A stretch of DNA of 64,000 bases from Luteolibacter sp. SL250. GTDB lineage: Bacteria; Verrucomicrobiota; Verrucomicrobiia; Verrucomicrobiales; Akkermansiaceae. Below, one piece after another: positions 26,640 through 34,619 of this stretch. The notes below the pieces were generated by a model. It had not been told where the DNA came from and made no database searches. It saw only the letters and a program-made list of their open reading frames with translations. Position 1 is the stretch's first letter. The number at the start of each line of letters is the position of its first letter. Location: the NCBI RefSeq assembly GCF_026625605.1, contig NZ_CP113054.1, positions 2,108,001-2,172,000 on the forward strand, read 5' to 3'. The position numbers and the translations under genes were made by a program.

Positions 26640-27431
26640 ATGACAAAAACTTTAATAGCGGTGATGGGGTGGATCGGAGCGAGCCTCGCAGGGGGCGACG
26701 CTTCGATTTTGTTCGGTGACCGTCTGGAAGCCGCGCATGAGGGACTGCTTGAGGAGCGCCGGTCCGCGCTTTCATCGTTGAGCGATCCGTTCGGAGTTCC
26801 TCAGGTGGCGCGCAGGGTGGCGGAGCAGTCCGGCGACAGCCTGCGGGCGAACCTGCCCTGGAAGCGGAACATCACCGCGACGGTGTTCTGGGTGGGGGAA
26901 CAGCCTTCGGAAAACAATCCGACAACGAATGTGAAGAGTGCCTGGGACCAGAACTGGCAGGGCAGCTTCGGCGGATATGACCACCCGGAGAACCGGGACG
27001 GTTTCGCGCCGGCGGGATTCGCGCCGCGGCTCAACCCGTTCTATGTGGCGCTTCCCTACAATGACATCGGGAAAGACGGCCGCCACCGGCCGGAAGCAAG
27101 TGAGGTGATCCCCTGGTTCTGGCGCAGCTATCGCGGGGACAACGTGTCCGTCTGCAAGGGACGCTGGCTTGCCATCCACCATGCCGGGCGTGTCTGCTAC
27201 GCGCAGTGGGAGGATGTCGGACCGTTCGAGACAGATCATTTCCAATATGTGTTCGGCAGCGAGGCTCCGCGCCCGAACCTCAACCAGGCTGCGGGCATCG
27301 ACCTGAGCCCGGCGGTCCGGGATTTCCTGAATCTCCGCAGCGGGGCCACGGTCGAGTGGCGCTTCGCCGAGGACTATGAGATCCCCGCCGGTCCTTGGAA
27401 GTCTTGGAGTGATCCGTCCGCCAACCGCTGA
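26640..27431 (+). CDS. Exported protein with possible double-psi beta-barrel (RlpA-like) fold
   Basis: A 263-residue protein with a short N-terminal hydrophobic segment (TLIAVMGWIGASLAGG) that could be a signal peptide. The C-terminal half (about residues 100-260) is rich in Trp and Gly. Its string CYAQWEDVGPF ... IDLSPAVRDFLNLRSGATVEWRF resembles the D-x-GPF and D-L-S-xx-A elements of double-psi beta-barrels such as RlpA or EG45; this is a fold inference, not a certain match. An NWQGSFGGYDHPENR stretch lies before it. First gene of the cassette running to 33860. Codon use is like its neighbours despite the AT-rich upstream DNA. Confidence 0.7.
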   Translation: MTKTLIAVMGWIGASLAGGDASILFGDRLEAAHEGLLEERRSALSSLSDPFGVPQVARRVAEQSGDSLRANLPWKRNITATVFWVGEQPSENNPTTNVKSAWDQNWQGSFGGYDHPENRDGFAPAGFAPRLNPFYVALPYNDIGKDGRHRPEASEVIPWFWRSYRGDNVSVCKGRWLAIHHAGRVCYAQWEDVGPFETDHFQYVFGSEAPRPNLNQAAGIDLSPAVRDFLNLRSGATVEWRFAEDYEIPAGPWKSWSDPSANR

Positions 27432-27508
27432 ATTCCTTTCCTGCAACTGCTGTCCAAAAACCCACACCCACCCGATCCGCCCACCCGTGTTCACGTAATA
27501 TTTAATTT

Positions 27509-27639
27509 CTGGAGCCGCATTATGATAAGTGCTGCTCCAGCCGACCTGGATCGGGTATTCTGTCCCGAATTGGCACGAACGGTGAAAGCCGCACGTGCCA
27601 CTCTGATCCAGGTCGACCGCTTCTCCGGCCGAAGGGCCG
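27509..27639 (+). ncRNA. Structured 5' leader RNA, candidate cis-regulatory element
   Basis: Between two cassette genes the sequence folds into nested helices. CTGGAGC (27509-27515) pairs with 27534-27540. CGACCTGGATC (27542-27552) pairs exactly with GATCCAGGTCG (27605-27615), closing a three-way junction. Inside are GGG/CCC (27553-27555 with 27564-27566) and a long arm TGGCACG/CGTGCCA (27571-27577 with 27594-27600) that ends in CGGT-GAAA-GCCG, a GNRA tetraloop. A further hairpin CGGCC-GAAG-GGCCG lies at 27626-27639. The next start codon is 39 bases downstream at 27678. I do not recognise it as a known riboswitch class. Confidence 0.5.
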
Positions 27640-27677
27640 ACGGGGCGGGCGGATGCCACACACCTCCACACCCAGCC

Positions 27678-28514
27678 ATGAAAACAAGCCACGCAGTCGC
27701 TGCCATCCGGGCGGTTGCACTCACCCTCTGCGCGATCTGTGCCGGAACGGCGCGGGCCCAGGATCCACCGGTGCCGGTCGGATCCCTGTCCGCGACCCCC
27801 GCGTACGTACAGATCGGTGAGAGGCCGATTTTGAGCTGGGACATCACCTATCCGGCGGTGGTGAAGGACATTGTGGAAATCACCCCTCCCGGGACCTGCA
27901 CGCCGAAAGTCAAGGTGACGATGGATGTGCGGGTCATCGGAGCGTCCGTCAAGGTGGTATGGACGAACCTGTGGGGACAGGTCACCCGTTGGGAATGGGT
28001 ACCGGCCGAGGCCCAGGTAAGCATCAACAACAGCAACTATTCCCGGATCTTCTGTGACACCCAGGACAAGGTGAACCCGTCAACGGTGGTCTACAGCGGT
28101 ACCGTGCAGCCGGGGAATGCCATCAACTTCGCGGGACGCTATTACTTCGACGGATGGTCGACCCTTTTCAAATCCACCAATCCAAACGGCAATGTGGTGG
28201 CCCTGGTCAACGGTGACATACCGCCCACCACCACGCCGCTCTACCAACAGCCTACGATCGATGATTTCATCCGCCAGTATCTGGACGGTGAAGGGCGGGT
28301 GAAAATCGGCCCGAAAGATGTGATCTATCTGATGGAGTTGACCCACACCAACAAAAGGGATTCCGGTTTTGATCTACAGGATCTCGCCCTTCTGGTCACC
28401 TTCCGGACGAAGAGCAACAACGGCCACGGCAACAACGTCGATGGTGTCGATTCCAGCAATCCCGGGAATGCCCCGAAGGTGGACGGCGATCCGACCGTTG
28501 ATGACGAACGCTGA
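27678..28514 (+). CDS. Exported protein of the pilin-like cassette, function unknown
   Basis: A 278-residue protein with a clear Sec signal peptide (VAAIRAVALTLCAICAGTARA, cut before QDPPVP). The mature part is beta-rich: VGSLSATPAYVQIGERPILSWDITYP looks like an immunoglobulin-like strand pattern, followed by Trp-rich strands (VVWTNLWGQVTRWEWVPAEAQ). Two lone Cys (near TPPGTCTP and RIFCDT) could form a disulfide. The C-terminus is Asn/Gly/Asp-rich. I chose the ATG at 27678 because the signal peptide begins there; the longer frame from 27522 runs through the structured leader. Not recognised as a named family. Confidence 0.72.
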   Translation: MKTSHAVAAIRAVALTLCAICAGTARAQDPPVPVGSLSATPAYVQIGERPILSWDITYPAVVKDIVEITPPGTCTPKVKVTMDVRVIGASVKVVWTNLWGQVTRWEWVPAEAQVSINNSNYSRIFCDTQDKVNPSTVVYSGTVQPGNAINFAGRYYFDGWSTLFKSTNPNGNVVALVNGDIPPTTTPLYQQPTIDDFIRQYLDGEGRVKIGPKDVIYLMELTHTNKRDSGFDLQDLALLVTFRTKSNNGHGNNVDGVDSSNPGNAPKVDGDPTVDDER

Positions 28515-28560
28515 AGTCCGGCCCCACTATTTTCCCCCTCCCCCGAACCCCCGACATCCC

Positions 28561-29085
28561 ATGAAGCGAATCCCATGTTCCGGAGCCATCGCACTGGCGG
28601 CTTCGATTTCTCTGCTTTCCGCCCAACAGAAGCAGCAGATGCGTGATGCGGCGACCCACGAGCAGCTCGCGGGCGCGCTGAAGCAGCAGCAGGCGAACGA
28701 TCCGCTCCGCGAGCTTCCGCGCCAGGAGGGGAAGGATCCGAGCAAGGAGAATGTCCCCCAGGATCTCATCAGCCGTTCGGACGTCCTTTGTTTCAACGGA
28801 CTGGCCACCTTGGTCCCGAAAAAATCGATCCTCGCGCTGCCTCCGCAGTTCGCGGACCGTGTCGGCATGCAGCCCGGCGCGCGGCTGGTCGGCTGGGCCG
28901 AATTCCACGCCGCGAACCGTGGCTGGGTGACATCCCAGGAAATCACGCTCGCACAGGCACGTGGAGAGCAGCCTCTGGAGGAGGCGCTCAACGAGCGTCT
29001 GGCGAAGAGCGCCAATGTCGTCGTCTCCACCCTGCAGGGGGGGCCGATCTCAAAACTGCAGCCCATCCCCCCGAAAACCAACTGA
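28561..29085 (+). CDS. Small exported protein of the pilin-like cassette
   Basis: A 174-residue protein with a signal peptide (IPCSGAIALAASISLLSA, then QQKQQ). After a Gln-rich helical stretch comes a compact domain with SDVLCFNGLATLVPKKSILALPP and MQPGARLVGWAEFHAANRGWVTSQEITLAQA, ending in a helix and a Pro-rich tail. It lies 46 bases after one exported-protein gene and 3 bases before the next, so it is cotranscribed. Function unknown; no catalytic motif seen. Confidence 0.72.
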   Translation: MKRIPCSGAIALAASISLLSAQQKQQMRDAATHEQLAGALKQQQANDPLRELPRQEGKDPSKENVPQDLISRSDVLCFNGLATLVPKKSILALPPQFADRVGMQPGARLVGWAEFHAANRGWVTSQEITLAQARGEQPLEEALNERLAKSANVVVSTLQGGPISKLQPIPPKTN

Positions 29086-29088
29086 TTC

Positions 29089-30114
29089 ATGAAAACGGGT
29101 ATTTTCAGGATCCTTTCACTCGCGGCTCTCACGGTGACGTCCATGTCCGCGCAGACGACGGCCACCTACACCAATTTCATCAGGCAGATCCAGATGCCGT
29201 CCGGTGTGGAATGGGAGCTGAGCAACATCAGTGCGAGCGGCGAACAACAGTCCGGACTCTCCGTGGCGGATGACGGTGCCCGGTTCGAGCTGTGGACGGT
29301 GAAATCCGCTCCCCTGACTTCCTACCTGCTCGACAGCAAATTCGTTGGATCCTACATCCCGACTGCAACGCTGGTGATCCGGTCTGAGGATCCCTACACG
29401 ACCATCCCCAGAACCCGGGCCGACCGTCCGTTCTGGGTGGATGTGAATGTCACGGGGCTTTCGGCGGACGCCACCGCTCCCTCAGCGGCCAGGAGCGTCA
29501 CCTTCCTGCAGCACACGCAGTCGTATGGGCTCGGCGGTCTGGGTCTCAATCTGGACCGGTTGCTCGCCACCTTGCTCTCCCAGACCGCCATCACCGGCAA
29601 CGGGGAGCGGACATTCAGCTTCCAGGTGACGTCGATCACAGGGGCGGACCGCACCAAGGTGAGGGGTGAGGAGCGTTTCTCCATCTTTTCCCTTCCGGAC
29701 CAGCTTTCCCCTGCTTCGCAACTGGCGTCCCAGTACATCCAGATCTGGCCTGTTGCGAATGGCAGCATCTCCGGCATCGCGGAGGGGGAGGTTTTCCGGG
29801 CGAAGATCCGGACGCTGACCGTCGCTGCCACGGACCTGTATCCGGACTCCCGCGCCTACCTCCAGATCTACAAGGGGCCGGCGGTGCTCGGCACGGAGGG
29901 CATCGTGGTGCCTTCATCGGTCATGCTGGGTGACGCGAACGTGCCGAAGGATGATGCCCGCCCGGTGGACCTCGACACCTATGTGACCTCAGACGGGATG
30001 TGGACCGTGGAGTTGCTCACCTCAACCCCTTTTGGCATCGACCGCCTTGCGAAACTGACCTTCCAGGTGAGCCGCAACCTGCATGTGAACAGCATGCTGG
30101 GCACCATGGAATAG
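29089..30114 (+). CDS. Exported beta-rich protein of the pilin-like cassette
   Basis: A 341-residue protein with a signal peptide (IFRILSLAALTVTSMSAQ). The mature protein is Ser/Thr-rich and beta-strand-like throughout, without cysteines in the body. Stretches such as DRPFWVDVNVTGLSADATAPSAARSV and YIQIWPVANGSISGIAEG suggest a surface or periplasmic structural protein. It begins three bases after the previous stop and ends two bases before the stop of a converging gene. No named domain recognised. Confidence 0.72.
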   Translation: MKTGIFRILSLAALTVTSMSAQTTATYTNFIRQIQMPSGVEWELSNISASGEQQSGLSVADDGARFELWTVKSAPLTSYLLDSKFVGSYIPTATLVIRSEDPYTTIPRTRADRPFWVDVNVTGLSADATAPSAARSVTFLQHTQSYGLGGLGLNLDRLLATLLSQTAITGNGERTFSFQVTSITGADRTKVRGEERFSIFSLPDQLSPASQLASQYIQIWPVANGSISGIAEGEVFRAKIRTLTVAATDLYPDSRAYLQIYKGPAVLGTEGIVVPSSVMLGDANVPKDDARPVDLDTYVTSDGMWTVELLTSTPFGIDRLAKLTFQVSRNLHVNSMLGTME

Positions 30115-30115
30115 G

Positions 30116-30718
30116 TCACCTGTCCGGTGACGCGAGAACCTGCCTGATCTCCTCCCTCAGATTGTCGTTCCGATAGATCAGCGAGAATTTCGATTCGCGT
30201 TTCTTCCGCAGGAGATCCTCGACCTCCGTAAATGCCAGCAAGATGAACAACCCCTTCACCGGCTCCCGATGAAACGACTGGGTCTTGGTGGCGAACTGGT
30301 CGCTGACGGTCCTCTGCTGGAGGTTGTTGGTGAGCTTTCCCTGTTCCGCGGTGATCTGCTTCCGCAGTTCCTCGAACCGTCCCTCCATGATCTGGGAGGA
30401 CGCCTCGGGGTCGGAGTAGTGGACTGTCAGTTCGTAGAGCTTGCCGCCGAGGAACCGTCCCTCCACGGAGGCGGCCCGGGTGTCCGGCAGGAAGCCCTTC
30501 CTGGGCTGGATCTTCAGCACCCGCAATGCAGGTTGATCCCCGGGGAGAAAAAGATTAACGTCCAGCGAATGTCTCCCCGCCCAATCAATCAGCTTCTGTG
30601 GAGAATCCCCCCATTGCAGGCCGAAGGGGGGTTCCAGGATGGCCTGTCCGACCGCGGTGCGGGCGGCGCACAGCAGGAAGATGAGGATCAGTCCGGAAAT
30701 CCTGGCGGCACCTGTCAC
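30116..30718 (-). CDS. Small exported protein, opposite strand within the cassette
   Basis: A 200-residue protein beginning at a GTG (30718), with a signal peptide (ISGLILIFLLCAARTAVGQA). The mature part starts ILEPPFGLQWGDSPQKLIDWAGRH, resembling small exported proteins with a GLxWGxSxxxL opening, and ends in charged helices (EEVEDLLRKKRE-like). It is the only cassette gene on the minus strand and is divergent from the pilin-like genes. The same frame stays open to 31204, but that extension is antisense to the pilin gene and His/Arg-biased, so I leave it out. Function unknown. Confidence 0.6.
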   Translation of the reverse strand: MTGAARISGLILIFLLCAARTAVGQAILEPPFGLQWGDSPQKLIDWAGRHSLDVNLFLPGDQPALRVLKIQPRKGFLPDTRAASVEGRFLGGKLYELTVHYSDPEASSQIMEGRFEELRKQITAEQGKLTNNLQQRTVSDQFATKTQSFHREPVKGLFILLAFTEVEDLLRKKRESKFSLIYRNDNLREEIRQVLASPDR

Positions 30719-31207
30719 GGGCGCACTTTCCGCAATGTCCGCCGGTTCCGCAAGCCGGGATCCGGCAGGGGTTTCGTTCTGGTGGAGGCGACGCTTTCGA
30801 TGGCGATTCTGACGATTCTGGGGCTGGTGCTGTTGAAGCTTTCCCTCAATGTCCTGCACCCCCGGCAGTGGGCGTTGCAGCAGACGGTGACGGACGCCTA
30901 CATGACTTATGAGCGGGCATACGCCCAGCGGGTGCCTTTCGAAACGATCACGTCCAATGCCTCGCCCTGGCCGGTGTATCCGAACACGGTCCAGACCACG
31001 GTCGAGCTGGGCCGCCTGCCCGGCAACCGGCCCATCAACGGCACGGTCTACCGCTCGCGCAGCGCGGATCCGGGGAACCTCGACATGTCCGGCACCGCCG
31101 CCACCAATCCGGCGGGAATGACCGTATGGAGGCTCCAGAGCGTGGTGACCTACCAGATCGGCGGCCGCCAGTACATCAAATCCCGAACCGTCGTCCGGAC
31201 GCAATGA
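30614..31207 (+). CDS. Prepilin-like protein with N-terminal methylation/cleavage motif
   Basis: A type IV pilin-like protein. The processing site is plain: basic leader RRFRKPGSGRG, then FVLVEATLSMAILTILGLVLL with Glu at mature position 5 and a hydrophobic helix. The mature part is about 144 residues, with a C-terminal beta region (MTVWRLQSVVTYQIGGRQYI). The start is unresolved: TTG 30614 is the nearest ordinary start codon in frame but lies inside the divergent gene. An ATG at 30735 would fit if one base were added before 30770. The stop overlaps the next ATG (ATGA at 31204-31207), so the pilin-like genes are coupled. Confidence 0.7.
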   Translation: MQAEGGFQDGLSDRGAGGAQQEDEDQSGNPGGTCHGRTFRNVRRFRKPGSGRGFVLVEATLSMAILTILGLVLLKLSLNVLHPRQWALQQTVTDAYMTYERAYAQRVPFETITSNASPWPVYPNTVQTTVELGRLPGNRPINGTVYRSRSADPGNLDMSGTAATNPAGMTVWRLQSVVTYQIGGRQYIKSRTVVRTQ

Positions 31208-31740
31208 AACGCTGCCACCGCATGATGAAGAAAGGGATGACCTTGGTTGAACTGACCCTGGCCATGGGCGTTGGTCTGTCGATCGCGGCCATCATCCTGC
31301 TGTTGATGAACCAGCAGATCACGTTCCTGAGGATCCTGGGAGCGCAGAGTTTCCTCAGCGAGGAAGCGCCGATGATCGGCCTCTATGTCGGGAAGATGGC
31401 GGGGAAGGCGGACCGTTTCCGGCTCCATGCCACCATCGACGACGCACTGGCCGGGCGGAATCCCAGGTTGACGGCATCCCCCGTGATGCTGATGAACTTC
31501 CGCCAGCCGGATGGAACCATGCGGTCCGCGATCCTGGCCTACGAGGAGAAGGATGGCAGGGAGGAACTCAACTACTATCTGGTGCCGGACTCCGCCAGCC
31601 CGAGCCTCGGGACCCGGCAGTGGTCGATCACGCGCAAAGCCTCGGATGTCTCCTTCTTCGTGACGGATGGCATCCTCCGCATGCAGCTCACCGGACCGGC
31701 CGACGAGCGGCTCACCTACTCGGGAACGATGCAGCAATGA
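31204..31740 (+). CDS. Prepilin-like protein, second
   Basis: A 178-residue pilin-like protein. The leader MKRCHRMMKKG is followed by MTLVELTLAMGVGLSIAAIILLL: a prepilin peptidase site with Glu at mature position 5 and a membrane-spanning helix. The body is beta-rich (TASPVMLMNFRQPDGTMRSAILAYEE; ELNYYLVPDSA). It overlaps both neighbours by ATGA, so it is translated in step with the upstream pilin and the large downstream protein. It is probably a minor pilin or pseudopilin. No PilB, PilC or PilD genes are in the window. Confidence 0.82.
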   Translation: MKRCHRMMKKGMTLVELTLAMGVGLSIAAIILLLMNQQITFLRILGAQSFLSEEAPMIGLYVGKMAGKADRFRLHATIDDALAGRNPRLTASPVMLMNFRQPDGTMRSAILAYEEKDGREELNYYLVPDSASPSLGTRQWSITRKASDVSFFVTDGILRMQLTGPADERLTYSGTMQQ

Positions 31741-33860
31741 AGACGAATCCAAGATACCGCCACCCGGCGGGCTATGTTGCCTATGTGATGGTGATCTCCA
31801 CGGCGGCGATCCTCACCTTCATGCTGATCTTCGCGTACAAGCGGGCGCTGCTCTCCCAGTCCGTCCAGTCGACCATCCAGCTCAGGGTGGACTACAACGA
31901 GAAGGAGGACGTCATCCTGAGGTCCATCGTGGCGATCACTCCAAACCGCGCGATGCGGGCGATGAGGAACGGATCCGCGGCGGCCGGGACATCGAGGGAT
32001 TCCCTGCGTTGGCAGAACATCTTTGCGGATGCGGTCATCCAGGCGAATGCGGGCACCTCCATCACCACCGACGGGAAGAAGAACATCGGTCAAGGCAACA
32101 GCGTTTCGTCGAACGCCGGGGACGGTGCGTTGGGAACCACCAACCTGATGTTCACCAACGTCCATGGAGCCGCGAACACCGTCTATGTGACGCCGGGGAT
32201 CAACCGCACGCTTTCCAAAGGATTCCCCGAGGCCTTGGTCTCCACCGATGGCACGGTGAACACGAACGACCTGGTCTATCCCATCATCGCCAACAGCAAG
32301 AACTACAATGGACTGGCGGCAAAGGAGTACAAGACGCTGAAGTATCCCGCGATCAACTTCGGCTATGCGAAGCCCGGGGAGAACTTCCTGGCGAAGAGGA
32401 ACTGGTGGGGATTCTCGATGGACCTGGCGGATCATGACAATGGTCTGACCGGGACGGCGCTTTCACGGAGGGAGTTCGTGCTCTCGATCTATGAGGTGCC
32501 ATCCCAGCTTGCGATCTCCGCGTCTTCCTTCGTCAACCTTGGCAAGTACAAGGACGGGGTGGACTGGAAGAACATCGACATCTCCGGAAATGTGTTTGCG
32601 GACAGCGCGGTGGTGGAGGCCGGCGCCGTCCTGCCGGGCCTTTCCACTCGCGGGGGGCTGACGCTGGACAGGAACGCGACGGTGGGCGGGAAGAAATTCG
32701 ACGGCAATCCCTTCACCCCCGGTGTCCGCGAGGCGTATGAAGTCGCCAACGGAGGTTATTTCCCGATTTCCATGCCATCTGAAAGCGGGCGCGCCGCCTT
32801 CATTCCGATCAACCGGGGGGCGGACTTCTTCGACCGCCACTCCGTGACGAATGATGATGAGACCAACACCCTCTCCACCACGGCTTGGAATGACTACAGC
32901 TCCGGCGCGAAGCAGTGCGCGATGCGCCTGGACGTCACGAAGGTGACAGGCGGCGCGTCTCCTTCTCCCACGGAGTTCCGGTTCCACTACTACAAGGGAG
33001 GGAGCCGGCGCTATGATGACTTTCCTCCCATTCAGGGGACTGCGGCCTCGGTCCCCATCGGTTTCACCCATGTGGCGAACCGGAACGACACCTACTACTT
33101 CTCCGAGCCGGTGGATGTGGCCTATGGCACCACCTCGAAGTTGTATTTCAAGTCAGGTGTTTCCGGAAACATCACCTTCAGTGACTCCGCCTTCGGATGG
33201 TCGGGAGGCGGGACCCGTAGGGGATATTTCCGCCCCCGTGTACCGTTCACCACGACGGTCGGCCCGCAAGGCAGGATCTGTGTCTCCGTCTTCCCGGAGC
33301 GATTTCCCAAATTCCTCGCCGCGATCGGAGCGGACAACGTGACGATGAACAACTCGCTGGTGGTGAATTCCGACTACCGCTCGAACGTGGCGGTGAAAAA
33401 GCCCTCGTTTCCGATCGCGAGCGGTGACTTCGGTCTTATCCTCAACGAATGCGCGAACCTCTCCTCGTTCACGAAGGGATTCTCCCTGGTGACGAACTAC
33501 CGGCTCTACATCGGCAGTGATTTCAATACCGTGAGCATCGCGGCTCCCGCGGGATACACCGGGACGCTGCCCTACTACCCACCGTGTTCGTTGTTCGCCC
33601 CGGAAAAGCGCTTCGGAGCGGACTCTTCGCCCTATGCGGTGGGGGTAACCGGGCAGATCGGGTCGTTGGCCGCCAAAGACAATACTGATGAGGACAAAGC
33701 CGCGAGGCCGTTGGACTCACGCGGCATCAACGATGCCCTGCTCAACCCGGCGAACACCACCATGAACCTTCGGCCGATGGTCGATCCGGCGGACCTGCCA
33801 CCGGTGACGATGATGAACTGGCTGGTGGTGATCGAGGAGCGCCGCAAGGAGTTCTGGTGA
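31737..33860 (+). CDS. Large pilin-cassette protein with N-terminal membrane helix
   Basis: A 707-residue protein, last of the coupled trio. After a short basic start comes one membrane helix (YVAYVMVISTAAILTFMLIFAY), then a Gln/Arg-rich amphipathic helix, an arrangement like PilX- or PilY-associated minor pilins. The long C-terminal part is rich in Asn, Gly, Ser and aromatic residues and lacks recognisable enzyme motifs. RNWWGFSMDLADHDNGLTG and a Pro/Tyr-rich segment near residue 610 stand out. The start at 31737 overlaps the previous stop (ATGA). Likely an extracellular partner or tip protein of the pilin-like proteins; that is inference. Confidence 0.78.
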   Translation: MKTNPRYRHPAGYVAYVMVISTAAILTFMLIFAYKRALLSQSVQSTIQLRVDYNEKEDVILRSIVAITPNRAMRAMRNGSAAAGTSRDSLRWQNIFADAVIQANAGTSITTDGKKNIGQGNSVSSNAGDGALGTTNLMFTNVHGAANTVYVTPGINRTLSKGFPEALVSTDGTVNTNDLVYPIIANSKNYNGLAAKEYKTLKYPAINFGYAKPGENFLAKRNWWGFSMDLADHDNGLTGTALSRREFVLSIYEVPSQLAISASSFVNLGKYKDGVDWKNIDISGNVFADSAVVEAGAVLPGLSTRGGLTLDRNATVGGKKFDGNPFTPGVREAYEVANGGYFPISMPSESGRAAFIPINRGADFFDRHSVTNDDETNTLSTTAWNDYSSGAKQCAMRLDVTKVTGGASPSPTEFRFHYYKGGSRRYDDFPPIQGTAASVPIGFTHVANRNDTYYFSEPVDVAYGTTSKLYFKSGVSGNITFSDSAFGWSGGGTRRGYFRPRVPFTTTVGPQGRICVSVFPERFPKFLAAIGADNVTMNNSLVVNSDYRSNVAVKKPSFPIASGDFGLILNECANLSSFTKGFSLVTNYRLYIGSDFNTVSIAAPAGYTGTLPYYPPCSLFAPEKRFGADSSPYAVGVTGQIGSLAAKDNTDEDKAARPLDSRGINDALLNPANTTMNLRPMVDPADLPPVTMMNWLVVIEERRKEFW

Positions 33861-33864
33861 CCGC

Positions 33865-34575
33865 TCAGCCGTTGTGGAGGATGCGCCCGCAGTTTTCACA
33901 GGTGGCGCGTTCCGTTCCGGCCTGCACCTTCACCACGGTGGAGGCGATGAGTTTCATCTGGCAACCGCCGCAGCGGCCGCCGTCGAGCATGGGTGCCACG
34001 GCCAGACCATCCTTCGTCTTCATCAGACGTTCATAGTAGGCGAGGAGGGAACCTTCGACCGCGGCGGCGAGGGGCGCCCGTTCTTCCCTGACTTCATCCC
34101 GGGTGGCGGTGAGGCGTTCCTTCCTGTCGCGGATGCTTTTCAGGTCCTCGTCGATCAGACCCTGGGTGTGCTTCTTCGCGCTTTCCGCGTCCGCCAGCAC
34201 CTTGCGGAACTTGTCCACCTCCTCCATCAGTTCCAGTTCCTGGGTCTCCAGTTCGTCCACTTCCTTTTCATAGCGGGTGACTTCGTGGCCCAGCGCCTGG
34301 AACTCCTCGTTCTTGCGTGTTTCGAACTGCTGGTTCTTCAGGCGGAGGATGCTGGTGCGGCGGGTGTTGGCGTCCAGCTCGACCTTTTTTACCTTCAGTT
34401 CGGCATCGCGGAGGGCGTCGTGGGCTTTTGTGACGGCGGCCTGGTCGGCGGCGAGCTTCGCGTTCGCCCTGGCTTCGTCCTGGGGGAGTTTGTCCAGGTC
34501 TTTGGCGAGCGCGAGCAACCGGCGGTCACGGTCCTGGAGGATCAACAACGAGCGCACTTCATCGAGCATGCCCAT
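33865..34575 (-). CDS. Coiled-coil protein with C4-type zinc ribbon
   Basis: A 236-residue protein. Residues about 10-175 form a long charged coiled coil (KDLDKLPQDEARANAKLAAD; EVDELETQELELMEEVDKFRK). The C-terminus carries four cysteines as CGGC ... CENCG, the zf-RING_7 zinc ribbon. This is the family of chlamydial CT398 and H. pylori HP0958, which help flagellar or type III/RpoN-related assembly; the role here is not established. I start at the ATG at 34575 (34569 also possible). The longer open frame upstream is the antisense shadow of the next gene. It converges on the pilin cassette, four bases apart. Confidence 0.88.
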   Translation of the reverse strand: MGMLDEVRSLLILQDRDRRLLALAKDLDKLPQDEARANAKLAADQAAVTKAHDALRDAELKVKKVELDANTRRTSILRLKNQQFETRKNEEFQALGHEVTRYEKEVDELETQELELMEEVDKFRKVLADAESAKKHTQGLIDEDLKSIRDRKERLTATRDEVREERAPLAAAVEGSLLAYYERLMKTKDGLAVAPMLDGGRCGGCQMKLIASTVVKVQAGTERATCENCGRILHNG

Positions 34576-34619
34576 GGGTAGCCGCCCGGTGGACACGGGG
34601 CAAGCCCCGTTCGCGGGGC

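Noticed and set aside
27571-27600. Possible c-di-GMP-I or TPP riboswitch, suggested by the GAAA tetraloop and CTGATCCAGG
   Set aside because: The conserved core sequences of those classes (for example GGGACGCAAAGCC) are missing.
27522-27677. N-terminal extension of the exported protein at 27678
   Set aside because: The frame is open, but a clean signal peptide starts at 27678 and the region folds as RNA.
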